Origin: Glandiceps talaboti | Taxonomy: Eukaryota; Hemichordata; Enteropneusta; Spengelidae | NCBI RefSeq assembly: GCF_964340395.1 | Contig: NC_135549.1 | Span: 22,161,342-22,225,341, forward strand | Length of the DNA stretch: 64,000 bases | Reading direction: 5' to 3' | In this document: piece after piece, positions 48,498 to 60,002 of the stretch | Position numbering within the stretch: the stretch's first letter is position 1 | Layout of the letters: the number at the start of each line of letters is the position of its first letter | Program-made: the position numbers and the translations under genes | Notes under the pieces: model-generated | What the model was told of the DNA's origin: nothing | Databases searched by the model: none | The model's input: the letters and a program-made list of their open reading frames with translations, nothing else

Positions 48498-50104
48498 TCT
48501 ACTCCCTTCTGACGAGCTGTGTAACTTGAAGTGAAATTACTCGTCTTCCTCTTCAACTCTTACACCAAAGAAAGAGCAACTTGTTTGTGATTTATTCATC
48601 AATCTTTAAAATACTATATTTCTACCCATGTATCCTAAAGCATCTTCATGTCGAATCTGTAGCATGTATGTTTTAGATATTGTCAGTCAAATCTCAGACC
48701 ATAATAGCGTTCTGATGTCACTATACATCCATAATGCAGGTCTGCGGTCACTACAGTGATCAAAGGTCGCTATAGAGACCAATGGTCAAGTTGAAAAGTT
48801 TATACTGTGGAACTTGACAGAAATTACAGGGGCAGGGGGTGTTTTTAGGGAGGGTCATTATTTTCCATGGAAGTGCTTGGGGAATGAGGGTCATGATATT
48901 TTGTGCATGCATTAGGTGGAGGGGCACCATTTTCACTGTACTGATAGTTTGGTCGCAGATATTTTAAAACACAGAATATGAGAACACAGCATTCAATGAC
49001 TGCTCATTATAGACTTTAAATTGAACTCATTAGTAGTTATTCAACACAAACAGTCTCCTCCATTTCTTCATCTGTACATGAAAATGGCTCAGGGTGTTCT
49101 TGCATTGGGAATGTATCCACATTTAGTTTTAATCCATCTTGCCTCTTTTTTTCTGCACATGGTCTTCAGTTTCATTCGGTCCAGATGCTTTGAGTGTGTA
49201 AACCAAGAGGTTTTGCTGTTGTCAAAAAAATATCTCTTATTGAAACTTTCTAATCTCTGGACTTCAATTGGTGACAGACCTGAAAAATAAAAATATTTAT
49301 CACTTGTATTTTAGATGGTTTTATGAATACATTGTACTACAAAATAGAAGCAATGTTGTTTGACTTGATGTGTAACCAAAGGAATATTTGACGATCCACA
49401 TAAATAATTTTGTATACGTTTAAAGGGCAACACTGTTACATGAAATAGAGACATTTTCATAAACTATGGGTTCTGGAGAGTCATTTCATGATTTTGCACC
49501 AGCAACAATGACTAGCGATTTCAGAGAAACAACAAGTTGCCCTTGTGCTTTTAATTTTGCTGTGGGCCAGCATTGCCTTGTGGGAATTAGTATAAACGAG
49601 TGTTAGTGGTTGATCAATGAATATTCATGAGATGCTTACATTGAAGGGAATAAGCCCTTAGGAGTCTTGAATGTGATGATGGCAAAATGGAGCTTTGACT
49701 AAAACATTTTCAAACATTCTTGCACAAATTTTCAATTTCAAATAAATGTATTATGAACTGTCCGTTAAATGGCACATTTTTGTATTTTTACAAAACGCAA
49801 TATTTGTGTATCTTGTACAAAACTGCAAATTTACCTTACATGTGACCTTTTTAAATTTAAAAAAATGGCTGGCTATGTTAGCATGGACACTCACTCACTC
49901 GAACAAGTCAGAGAATACTGCAATGTATGTTCCCAATGTGTCATTTTGGAAAAGATAAGCTAAGTAAGAGTATCGTCTTCGGTTAAAGGTAGTAGTCGTA
50001 TTAGCCGATTGGGGAACCTGAAATCCAGATCAGTGTGAGGAAAAACTGTAGTCACTGTCAGAGATAGGAGAGCATGAAAGCCCATTAGTGCCATCTACAA
50101 AAGC
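48498..50104. other. Intergenic, no recognisable gene
   Basis: AT-rich DNA with short frames only (for example 49,021-49,290). None shows a recognisable domain or splice context. Nothing else seen. Confidence 0.5.
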
Positions 50105-50215
50105 AAAAACAAATATCTTGTGCGCACGAGATAATAAGTCGTGCGCACGAGATATTATCTTGTGCACTCGAGATAATATCTCATCGTAATTATAAAGGCA
50201 CGAGATAATAATTTT
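50105..50215. repeat. Tandem/palindromic CGTGCGCACGAGATAATA repeat
   Basis: Three to four drifting units of 'gtgcgcacgagataata', each itself containing the palindrome tgcgca. It abuts the 3' end of the DIRS-like element. Confidence 0.75.
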
Positions 50216-52640
50216 ATCTTTGAAATAGGTCTAAAAATAAAGCCGTCTGAAGTCTCCTGAATGTTTGCTAAACTAAGATACCGTGACAACATTTCTACTG
50301 GACATGTAGCGATACTAGACTTGGCAATTACTACGGATTTTCCATCTCTGTATACATCAGTTTTTGATTGCCTTACGAGAATTGAAATATGGTTTTCGCG
50401 AAAGTCAATGTCTGATCTACGTATATTACATAATTCGTCGTACCTAAAAGAAACCAGCAAATGATAGGAGACACATTGACAAGAACCGAATGTCCGAGAG
50501 ATTGGCCTTTGAGCTGCTATACCGTAATACTAGTGAAAGCAAAACTGTGGTGTGAATGGGTCCTTCTTGGTGGTTGGAGTGGACAGTTTTCGTTTCGCTG
50601 CTTCAAATGCGAGTTTAACTGTAGTGTGTTCGGTTGGTGTAGGTAAACCTGCCATGTTGTGAGCCCATTGGATAGCGTAGAAGGCAGTGGTTACTTTGTA
50701 GATAGAACCGTACGTGTTGCATAGGTGTTGCAGATATAAAGTTAAATATATTGGCTCCACCGGTAAAATGCGGACATTTGACTTTGAAGAGGCTCATTGC
50801 TTCCAGTTTAGAAATGGTTGTTTGTACTTTGCGATAGTGGAGTGTTGTCTGGCTCCCAACAAAACAAATGGTAGATCAGAACATTGTTGGCGAAGTGATT
50901 CATCTGTTATCTTGTCGAAATCACTCCAAAATACCCGATGTGAATACATCTGGATGGAAAATAAAGGATAGAAAATGTTATTTCATTCATATTTGCCAAT
51001 CGGCTAAAACATTAGGTGAACTCCAACCTCAATGCTATGAAACTTGAACATGTGACACCTGTTAACGGGGCAGAACATACTCTACCTGGGACGGTAATGT
51101 CTCTTTGAAAAACTATGTTATCTCGCACGGCTGTTATGAAACCGATATTTGTTTTAAAATAATAATGGCCAATATGGGGCAGTTTTCCAGTAAGGGGCAA
51201 CTAAAGTTCCTCGACCTTTATGTTCACGCAAATGCAGAATAGCTCGTGATATCATACAAATGGGCGGTACTATCCAGTTATTTGCGTTTGCCCAGGACAC
51301 TGTCAAGTCATCGAAAAAAACATTTTGAGCAATTGCCTAGTCATTTCCATCTATGATTCTACTAACTGCATTTGCTTTCTCGTTTTCGCTCCTCGGAACC
51401 CACTGTGGTTCTAGTCTGATATTATGGAGTCGACAAATGTCATCAATCTGTAAAGCTAGTTCATGCAAATGCAAGTTTGAATTTTCTACTTTAATGATGC
51501 CACAACAAGCTTGATTATCAGTGACCCATTTAACGTTTTTGGACGCCAGATGGCTAATAAATGAAAGTATGGTAAATTTGAGTGCTGCCAGTTCACGCCA
51601 AGTCGAACTTTCTGATGCTTCTACTGGAGACCACATGCCGTGCAATATTTCGCCATCGATTGATGCGAGGTAACCGCCTGCAGCCTGGTTGTTTGCATCT
51701 GTGTACACTATTTCGCCGAAATCGAAGTTTGGTTTTATAGGCAAACCATTCAAAGACGAGAGATCTGTAAGCCAAAAGCGAATTTCGTTTTCAACTTCTG
51801 AAATAGCTTTAAATGAAGATCTCGTTCTCAACCGTGTCACCGAGCCGAAGGCTGGAGAGAGTGCGATGATTTTCCCCACGACTCGAGCTAGTTGTCTTGT
51901 TGAGATAGTTATTTTTAGTCAATTTGTTGAGATCTGACTGAATCGTGTTTTTTTTATGGGGGGGGGGGGGGCTGGAATTGTGCGTAGTACTAAATTTAAA
52001 TTAATCACTAGCCATATCAGTTGTTGGCATGGGGTCCGGTGGCTTTTCTCGCTGTTCTCCACAAACCCTGACAAAAATAAATCTTTCCGAACTGTTTGGC
52101 CAGCCAAATGGCATTTCTTATAAGAAGTCTCACTGCCAAGTCCATCATCCAGGTAAACTACTATAGGTATACCTTCTGCTCTCCACTTTTAACTGGTGGT
52201 CTTACCTACTTTGGTAAATGTGCATAGAGCTGAAGTTAGGCCAAATGGCAACACATGTTCGATTATTTCCATACCTTCCTTCAGGTCCTGAGCCACCTGT
52301 TGGAGCTTGTTTTCTTGTAGGTTGATTTCGGCCCTGTCCAGTTTCTCAGCGAGTTTTGAATTGAACTTCGATTGGTCTCCATATCCTTTCTTCTTAAAAG
52401 AAAGGGTCTCTGAGGCCTTAATACGTTTGCAAATACGGTCTTATGCCGCTTCTTGTTGCTGGCCTAATTCTCTCTTCAGAGAGGTTATCTCTTGGTTTAT
52501 TTGTATTCTCAGCTGTTCACAACTTTGGCGTACCGCTTGGCCGAGAGAGCTTTGTAAGTCTTCCATTGAGTGTTGTGGAGTCTGACTTTCTGAGCCGTCT
52601 TTCTTTGTCAGCTGAACTGATGTAGACGTCCGAGAGACTG
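50155..52640 (-). mobile_element. DIRS-like tyrosine-recombinase retrotransposon, internally deleted
   Basis: In minus-strand order: a coiled-coil gag part (52,640-52,290; INQEITSLKRELGQQQEAA, SFKKKGYGDQSKFNSKLAEK), then reverse-transcriptase pieces (LPFGLTSALCTFTK; catalytic VVYLDDGLGS near 52,141; FVENSEKSHRTPCQ), RNase H (51,879-51,337; YTDANNQAAGGYLAS, SSTWRELAALKF, WVTDNQACCGI, WVPRSENEKANAVSR), and a tyrosine recombinase (50,760-50,155; AIQWAHNMAGLPTPTEHT, FEAAKRKLSTPTTKKDPF, MCLLSFAGF, RYDELCNIRRSDI). Much of the reverse-transcriptase palm is deleted between gag and LPFG. Stops and a frameshift (near 50,455) are present. The recombinase ends before its HxxR/Tyr part. This element is dead. 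No LTRs; the module order fits DIRS rather than Gypsy. Confidence 0.85.
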
Positions 52641-52910
52641 AACTCGGTTCAGCTTGTACATATAAAGGTGCATCTAATTAGCATATAAGCCATCACAGAT
52701 GTAACTATCGTTTCCGAATGGACGTCAACGAGAAGAAAACATTTCTGTTCTAATTCGCTTCGCTCAAACGAACAGAAATTTCAATACTTGCTAGCTACCA
52801 GCTCAGCCATCTGGTAATCCAATGTACTAATTCAGTACTAACTGATTTACATACACAGTAAATAACGTGTGGGATCAACTTAAAGTCAAAGGCCACGTCG
52901 ATATACTTTA

Positions 52911-53024
52911 CTAAGTATGGCTTATCATCCAAGTATACATACATATATAATCAATGAATAAAAGAATACAAAATATATCTTCCTTTTCATCCTCCCCTGC
53001 TTCTCTATCTCCCTCTCTCTGCTT

Positions 53025-53092
<68 letters not shown>

Positions 53093-53218
53093 CTCCCCAT
53101 CTCGCTGTGTCGCTGTTTCTCTGTCTCTCCCCGTCTCTCTGTGTATGTGTGTCTGTCTGTATGTCTCTTTCTCTGTCTCGCTGTGTCTCTGTGTCGCTGT
53201 CTGTCTCGTTCTGTCTCA

Positions 53219-53252
<34 letters not shown>

Positions 53253-53275
53253 ATGTTTGTCTGTCTGTCTCATCT
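52911..53275. repeat. (CT)n and (GTCT)n compound microsatellite
   Basis: About 60 bp of CT (53,034-53,090), then GTCT/CTGT-rich low-complexity DNA to 53,275. Frames on both strands here are artefacts. Confidence 0.95.
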
Positions 53276-53479
53276 ATCAGATTATGGCATGGTAATTGAT
53301 AGGGTTTTATAGCTAGGAACATGATTAGAGTAACATATCACCATTTTGTTGCCATTACATTACTAACAACATCAATTGTTTTGTGAAACCCAACACAAAT
53401 GTAGGAAATGAAATGAAAACTTATAAAGCTGGGGGATATATCAGTTACTTGTATCAGTAATCTCAAATGTCAAAATTAA

Positions 53480-53975
53480 TCACAAACACGAATGTCGTTT
53501 CGAAATTGCCTATGCTATTTGTTGGTTTGGATGGTTGTTGGAGAAGAAGGGTTTCAGGTTTTGCGAAAAACAGTGATTTTCGTTTTGATAAAGGTCAAAA
53601 AGTCTTTTTAAAGACATACATATAATCGGAAACAGACTACACCACAATGGAAAGACAGTCAGACTGTCTATATTTGTTTTAGTAAATCTCAGGTATATAT
53701 GTACCATCAGATCCCCCAACGGAGTCTTATCGAACCTCGTTATAATATGTTTAACTTTAATAATGGGACAAAATTGTGACATCACGAACTAGATGTAGAA
53801 TGTAATTCAGTTGTAATTCACCTTTATGATTGATGTAAATTTCTTTTCAAAATTGTTTATACATTTAAGTAAACAAAGTGCTTTCTTCTGTCGTGTTGAT
53901 TTCACCCTTCTGTTTATTTTTCTTTATGACAAGAGCTTCCTTGTCATGTTCTGCAGTTTGAGTACAATGGATATA
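53480..53975. repeat. Dispersed ~500-bp repeat, copy 2 (inverted relative to copy 1)
   Basis: Inverted match to 43,480-44,000 through blocks such as cgaatgtcgtttcgaaattg, agaagaagggtttc, cagactacaccacaatgga, aaatttcttttcaaaattgt and ctttatgacaagagcttcc. No coding function seen. Confidence 0.75.
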
Positions 53976-54289
53976 CAACAGGTCTCAATTCATCACTCAT
54001 GTAGCATCCCCAGAGCCAAGTTAAGGTTTTTTATTTGGTTTTTCAATGATACCCACTCCTGGTCTGTCTGTATAGATAATTAATACAATTTACACATTTA
54101 CACCATCTTAAAAGCCTTAGAAACAATACAATTAATGTGCAAACTTCAATTGAGCTAATACCAATTAACATGACACCTAATTATAAATCTTTCATCTTAT
54201 CTGTCCGATTAATTATATGACATCTATGAACTATATAATCGAAAATGGTAAAATTACGTTCCATGGTGAATACAAGAGCATTTTATTTA

Positions 54290-54850
54290 TTCATCTTTCA
54301 TCGACCTGATCCAAATCTTGCAGCAAAAGACAGTCGGACTTACTCGAAATTAATTGACCTATCCAATTTGGAGTCGTCAGCATATAAAGATAACTTGAAT
54401 GCAATACACACTCCGATATATCGTTAACATACAGAACAAATAAAAGTGGTCCAAAAACTGTGGTACCCCCGGACATAACATGACCCCATGACGATATTTC
54501 CCTGTTAAAACTACCCTCTGCTGCCTGTTACTCAAGTAAGCGGACATCCATGCTAATGTCATAAGGTTGCAGTTTATGAATTAACAACGTATGATTGACT
54601 TTGTCAAATGAGTTTGAAAAGTCTAGATATCTAGAGTCAACCTAACGTCAATACGGGAACTGATGTATTTAATATAAGATAAAAGATATGTAGCAGTGGA
54701 TCGACCAGCAACAAATCCATGTTGGTTTTAATGAATATATAAGACTTCACATGCTTATAAACTTGACTGTACACGGCGTTCTCAAAAACTTTACTAAACA
54801 GGGATAAGAGAGATATAGGCCTATAATTGAGATCCTTCCATACTGCCACA
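54290..54850 (-). mobile_element. Decayed non-LTR reverse-transcriptase fragment
   Basis: Minus-strand pieces in shifting frames give NYRPISLLSLFSKVFENAVY, then WMSAYLSNRQQRVVL, GVPQ and FGPLLFVLYVNDISECV. These are the middle motifs of a LINE reverse transcriptase. The frame is broken several times and the DD box is not intact. Confidence 0.75.
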
Positions 54851-55426
54851 TTACAGACACTTCGTTGGAATTAGTACGTAAAAGTGAACCTTAACATATA
54901 ATAGTCAGCATGCACAATGCACATACAGAACGCACGCTACTCACTCACTCACTGATGAGGATTCACATAAAATACAACCTAGTCGTCTTGACTTCATGGA
55001 ACGTCCAACGCACACCATGTTTAATTCTATTAATGTCAGCGGCAACAATTAGTATTAAAGAGAAATTACCAAGAAAAAGTCAAGACGACTGTTGACTATT
55101 GACTACTTTAATCATCAAATAATGATAAAATATTGATTACATAACTTCAAAATAAGGATAAAATCGTCAATGAATGATAACATCATGATAAAATAGTGGT
55201 AATATAGTCAAAAATAATGATAAAATACATAAAGGAATTCTAATTTGGCGGTGATCCCACCCCATAGTTGACAGTCTCTACGTCTACTTAGACATGAGCC
55301 TATACATATATAAAAGTTATCTTGCTTCTAGATCCGAATAGAAGAATATTAAACAAAATGTTGGAATTTGTTGAAAAAAATAACAACTTTGACTGAAATG
55401 GCGATTTGATTCTGAATCAATAGATA
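54851..55426. other. Intergenic between LINE remnant and class C receptor
   Basis: AT-rich, no gene. About 55,100-55,230 is a loose repeat of 'aatgataaaat' variants. It would include the 3' UTR of the receptor gene. Confidence 0.45.
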
Positions 55427-57195
55427 CTAAATATCGGACTCTATTTTCCTATCTATTGTACTGTTACAGTAACTTAAGGAGATACTAGTTCGCTTGGTAA
55501 TATATTCCAGGTGACTCTCCTCCTTTGTTGGGTGAACAACTTCCGCCGTTGTGTCTTGCTTGACGTCATCGACTTTTGACTTTGGCCAGCCCGCAAAGAG
55601 TCGATGGATGAAAGGAAGCACGACTCTTTGTTTATCGACACCAGTTTCAGCTGACGGTTGGTGACGTGAGGAATTGGTACTTTGACTGGAGACAGTGTTT
55701 ACAGCGAAATTTGTATCGGTGGGATGAGGGCTGTTGAATTGTACATTCAAATCAGTTTCGTTAAGGAAATAGATCGCGTAAATCTTAGGGAAGAATATAC
55801 AAAACAAAACGACAGTTACATTTAGAATAAGACCCATTATACTGTAAAGAACCAAGTACTTCGAGGCAGGCGATATAACGTAGGCGGGTAGCACAGCAAT
55901 TGCTATCAGGAGGGCCGTACAGACGCTGAAACATATAAACCTGGATTCGTTGTAATTGTTCGGAAGTTTCCTGGTTTTAAAGGCTTGGAAGGCACTGGCA
56001 AACACCAGCAATATGTTGTATGAAAACGAAGTAATTCTAAACTCCGGGGCAGGGAGGCATAGCATATCAACATAGGGCTTTGTTGAGTCAGGCATCACAA
56101 CGACTACTTTCGGTGGATACAGGAGCAGGAAAATGGCAGTGATGATAACCTGTCACAGAACGATAAAAAAGTCAGTATAAGTAATTTAATTTGTATTACT
56201 AGTACCTGTTTTTCATCAGTTCTAATTGGTGTTATTCTTGTGGATACTTCAACCACAAGTCGGCATAACAATTCAAATTCAAATTTCGCATTTAGAGGCC
56301 ATCGGCCCAAAATACATATACAAACAAATAAAGCAAGACAAAAAGTAAGTAATGATTGCATATTACGTACATGGAACGGAAATATACAACCGAAAAACGT
56401 GTCAAGAATAAATATAACTTATGAAAAGGAAAAGTTTTCTCTCAATCGAAGTGCCTTATAAATATACATTGTAAGTTGTCTTAGGTGATGAGGATTTTTA
56501 CTTGCCATTATTATCTAGAGACGGATGAGTCCAAATATTACATGGACGGTATTGCTGTCTTAGAGGATGTATGTATGTATGTATGTATGTATGTATGTAT
56601 GTATGTATGTATGTATGTATGTATGTAGAAATGCATAAGGAACTAATAAACCAGTCCGTATATATAGCTGTTAAATCCGACGTTTCGAATAAATATTCTT
56701 TTTCAAAGGAAAAATTGGCGAGACAGAGAAATGCCAGGTGACAACCCGAACATTTCTAAATATAATGGAACAAAACCGCGCGTGATATAAATAAACGGTT
56801 GTACGTGGGATAAGTTCTTAAATTCGCACGCACCTAATAGAACCCAATAGAATACGCCTGAAATTTAAAAAATACCCAATAATCATGATAATTAGATTGG
56901 GAAAGACGAGAATAATCTATTAATTCCAAGGGGTTCCAGCGTTCCAAGACGGAAAATGATTTCTTCTTCCTTCAACCTCAAAGCTTTCTCATCACCAGAA
57001 ACCTTACAAATTCCTGAAATGGACATATCTGATACATTATGATCGTTTGTAATAAAATGCATAGATACGGGATAGTTACGATTCCTTTGTCTGGTCAAAC
57101 GGAGATGTTCCACGAAACGATCACCAAGACGACGTACAGTTGAACCTATATATAGAAAACCACATTTTTGACATGTAATGCAATGCCTGCCTGCC

Positions 57196-57226
<31 letters not shown>

Positions 57227-60002
57227 GTACTTACCTCGACAGATATCAGTACCAAAGCGATGACAACCTGTGACTTCGAACTTATCAAACGTGGTCTCTT
57301 GTTGGTTTTCTTGCCACTGGCAAAAATCCTGTAAATCCTGTTAGTTTTAGTGGCTAGTGGTGCGTAGATCATTGTGAGGCCAATTCCAGTCCAGCGGCAG
57401 AAGTAGCAGGTAACGTCCGAAGGTTTGGCTATGTGGTAGTACACCGCGGCATAAAGAAACATGGTACCGAACAGGATGACGTAACAGAGTTCACGACTTG
57501 ATGCTTTAATCAAAGGGTTGCTATTGTGTTTGATGTACATGGCTACTGTTGCCAATGCTGCAATCAGACCAATTGATGCCATCGTAGTGAAAGTTATTGC
57601 CCATGGATTAGACCATGTCAAATAGTCTGGTGAGATGTCCACGCAGTGATGGAGGTCTTGATGGGGCCAGGTGAATTGTGGGCATGCCTGGCATTCAGTG
57701 TCATTGTGGACCATAATTTCCATGGGCTGACATTGCTGACACCACCAGCAGCATTGCCAGTCAGATGATCTCAGTATCACTTCGTCTTCTTTACATGGTT
57801 GACTACAACTAGAGTTGGGGACAGTCCCATTCTCAGTCCCAGGATCATAACTAAACTGGGAAGTCCCATTGTACCAGTATATCTCACCCCATAAATCTAA
57901 TTTGCTGGGACCTTTTATTTCCTGAGTCCACTTTCCAATGGTTACTACACTATATTCACCCTTTTCGTTCATCTGGATATTCAGTATTTCAAAATCACCT
58001 GAAGGGTCTCCATTCTCATCAAAGTACACCCTCCCTCCTGCACCAGAAAAATTTAACTGAAGGAGATACGTCATGAGTACATCCCCGGGGGGAGGATTGA
58101 TAGCATCGCAGAGAGGCTTTTCTCTACTACAGTACTGTTCCTGAACGACATGGGTCGCCATGGCAATAGCTAGCACCGCATTAATGACTAGAGAGGCGTG
58201 ATCCTCAGTGTGAGTTTCAGTGAACAGGTCAGTCTCATCACAACTAATCTTTCCCGTCAGATTAGGATATTTCGAACAAGAGGTATGTTCCTCCATGAAC
58301 TCGTAAATCCATGGGTTTTCACTCTCCGATGGTATGATGGAGGCATAGTATCGATCAAAGTCTGGAACAGATGCAGTAGATGGCTTGAACAAGATAGCGC
58401 CTAGGGTGAGAAAGGATGACATATCGACATGTGAGAAAGATTTCAATATAGATTTGATAATGATAAAATATTTCTGCTCGTATCCTATTACAATTAAGAT
58501 AACGAAACCTGAAACAAAGTGTCGTCTGGAGCAAGAAATATCAAACCAACATTTATCCAAGGCGATAAAACGTAAGAGATGATTGGATGATCATGGATGT
58601 AGCTTTCAGAAAGACTAGGTACAACTGATGTTTCCTACTAACAGATCATATAGAAAAATTCATTGTGTACACTTTGTCCAGCTACAAAAAAAAACCCGCT
58701 CTTTTTATCTTTGCCTTTTTAGCATAATATAAAACCTGAACCAAATTCCATCCTCCTCTTTTTATACATTCGACATCATGTTATTGGCAGGATAAAAAGG
58801 GGAAGTGTTACTGGAGAGAGCACAGTGACATCGTTACAACTCATCGAGAAGACAATAGTCATGGGAAAACTCTGGAGTAAGTATCCCCCCCCCCCCCATG
58901 ATAATTCGTTTCCACGTGTTCCCCTCTAAGATTGTACTTTTCATATAATCCATGGCATACATTGAGAATAACTAAATGTATATATACTTCCCAATAGTCT
59001 GCATTATTTAATTGTCGACTAATTCTTACCTAATGCAGCCTCTTCCCTTCCTTTAATCGTCTTTAAAACTCTGGACCCCCAACCGTCGGTTGCAACCCAC
59101 AAAAACTGTCCAATGGTCCCTGCCCTCATACTAGCTTCTAACAACAACTCGACCTCATCTGAATGTGCGAATACTACCACCACTCTGGCCAGGGGGTACC
59201 TCAATAGACCTGTTATTATGTTATCATAGTCGCTCGTTGAATCTGTCTCAGACAGTTCTAAGAACGTTGTGATGCAGATTCCTTTCTCTTCAGCCACCCC
59301 ATGGAATGACGAAATGCCACCAGTTCCGTAGACGTCTCCTGAATAGACTGCAGATACAAATGTCCAGTTGAAGTACAGCAACAAATCAGTTATAGCTCGA
59401 ACTTGGTATTTATCTGGTGACACGGTGCGTGCGAAGTAAGGGTACTTGTTTTTATTGCTGAAATCGTCGTTGGTTGAGAGGAAACTGATTTGCGGCAAAT
59501 GGTATAAACCCAATAGACTAGCAGCTTGAATACTACAGGTGCTCCTCTCTGCCCCCACTGTAGCGGTCATAAACCTTTTACAGAAAGGCGGAGTGTTGAA
59601 AAATGTGTCTTCTTTACGACTTTCGTCACCGAAACAAACAAATGTGCGCTGGGCAGGAACAAGCTCCAATGAACTTGCCAAAGTTGTCATCGGGTCCAGA
59701 CATGTATCGAAGATCTCAAAGCCAAGTGTTACATTCGGTAGAATGGAGACATCTGCGTTTATCTTCTCCACGGCAAATACCATTGCTTCGATCATTCGCA
59801 ACGCAGAAATCTCGAGAACTTGGCCACATGCTGCTGTACTGTCGTCGTAATCGTGTACTGGAAATAACCCACCGATTAATATATCTCCATCTTTTGTGTA
59901 CGGATTGTGAACAGTAAGAAAGTGTGCTGTCTGTAGTGCGTACAAATAATTCACCAATAATATTAGTTTCCAACATCGGCTTTTGCGTGTAGTGTGCTCC
60001 AT
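55427..60002 (-). CDS. Metabotropic glutamate receptor-like class C GPCR, three exons
   Basis: Exons in transcript order: 60,002-59,030, 58,400-57,235, 56,149-55,427 (stop); junctions are phase 1 and phase 0, total about 953 residues. A signal peptide-like start (MEHTTRKSRCWKLILLVNYL) follows the second in-frame ATG. Then a Venus-flytrap domain (exon 1 and part of 2), a nine-cysteine domain (SSCSQPCKEDEV to QDLHHC), seven TMs from NPWAITFTTM with ASSRELCYVILFG and TKTNRIYRIF, and a Ser/Thr-rich tail. Intron 2 splits TM4. Residues that contact the amino-acid core in mGluRs appear kept: Ser/Thr in STNDDFS, Asp in SPDKYQ, Tyr in GDVYG, Asp in TDGWG. An amino-acid receptor at the plasma membrane is likely; glutamate itself is inference. 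ATG 60,059 is an alternative start. Confidence 0.9.
56570..56628. repeat. (ATGT)n microsatellite
   Basis: Tetranucleotide tract in intron 2 of the class C receptor, next to the Penelope remnant. A (CTGT)n tract at 57,185-57,226 sits immediately after the exon 2 donor. Confidence 0.95.
56640..57185 (-). mobile_element. Penelope-like element, GIY-YIG endonuclease remnant
   Basis: The minus strand from 57,185 reads CITCQKCGFLYIGSTVRRLG, then DRFVEHLRLTRQRNR, then MHFITNDHN and EIIFRLGTLEPLGINRLFS before a stop at 56,892. The LYIGSTVRRLGDRF..EHL pattern and the terminal LIF.LGTL.P.GIN are the GIY-YIG nuclease end of Penelope-like polyproteins. A 'gacgtttcgaataaatattc' stretch downstream looks like its terminal region. 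The reverse transcriptase part is missing. It is antisense-neutral: same strand as the host receptor gene, inside intron 2. Confidence 0.8.

Noticed and set aside
52911-53322. Ser/Leu-rich and Arg/Glu-rich frames
   Set aside because: Artefacts of (CT)n and (GTCT)n tracts.
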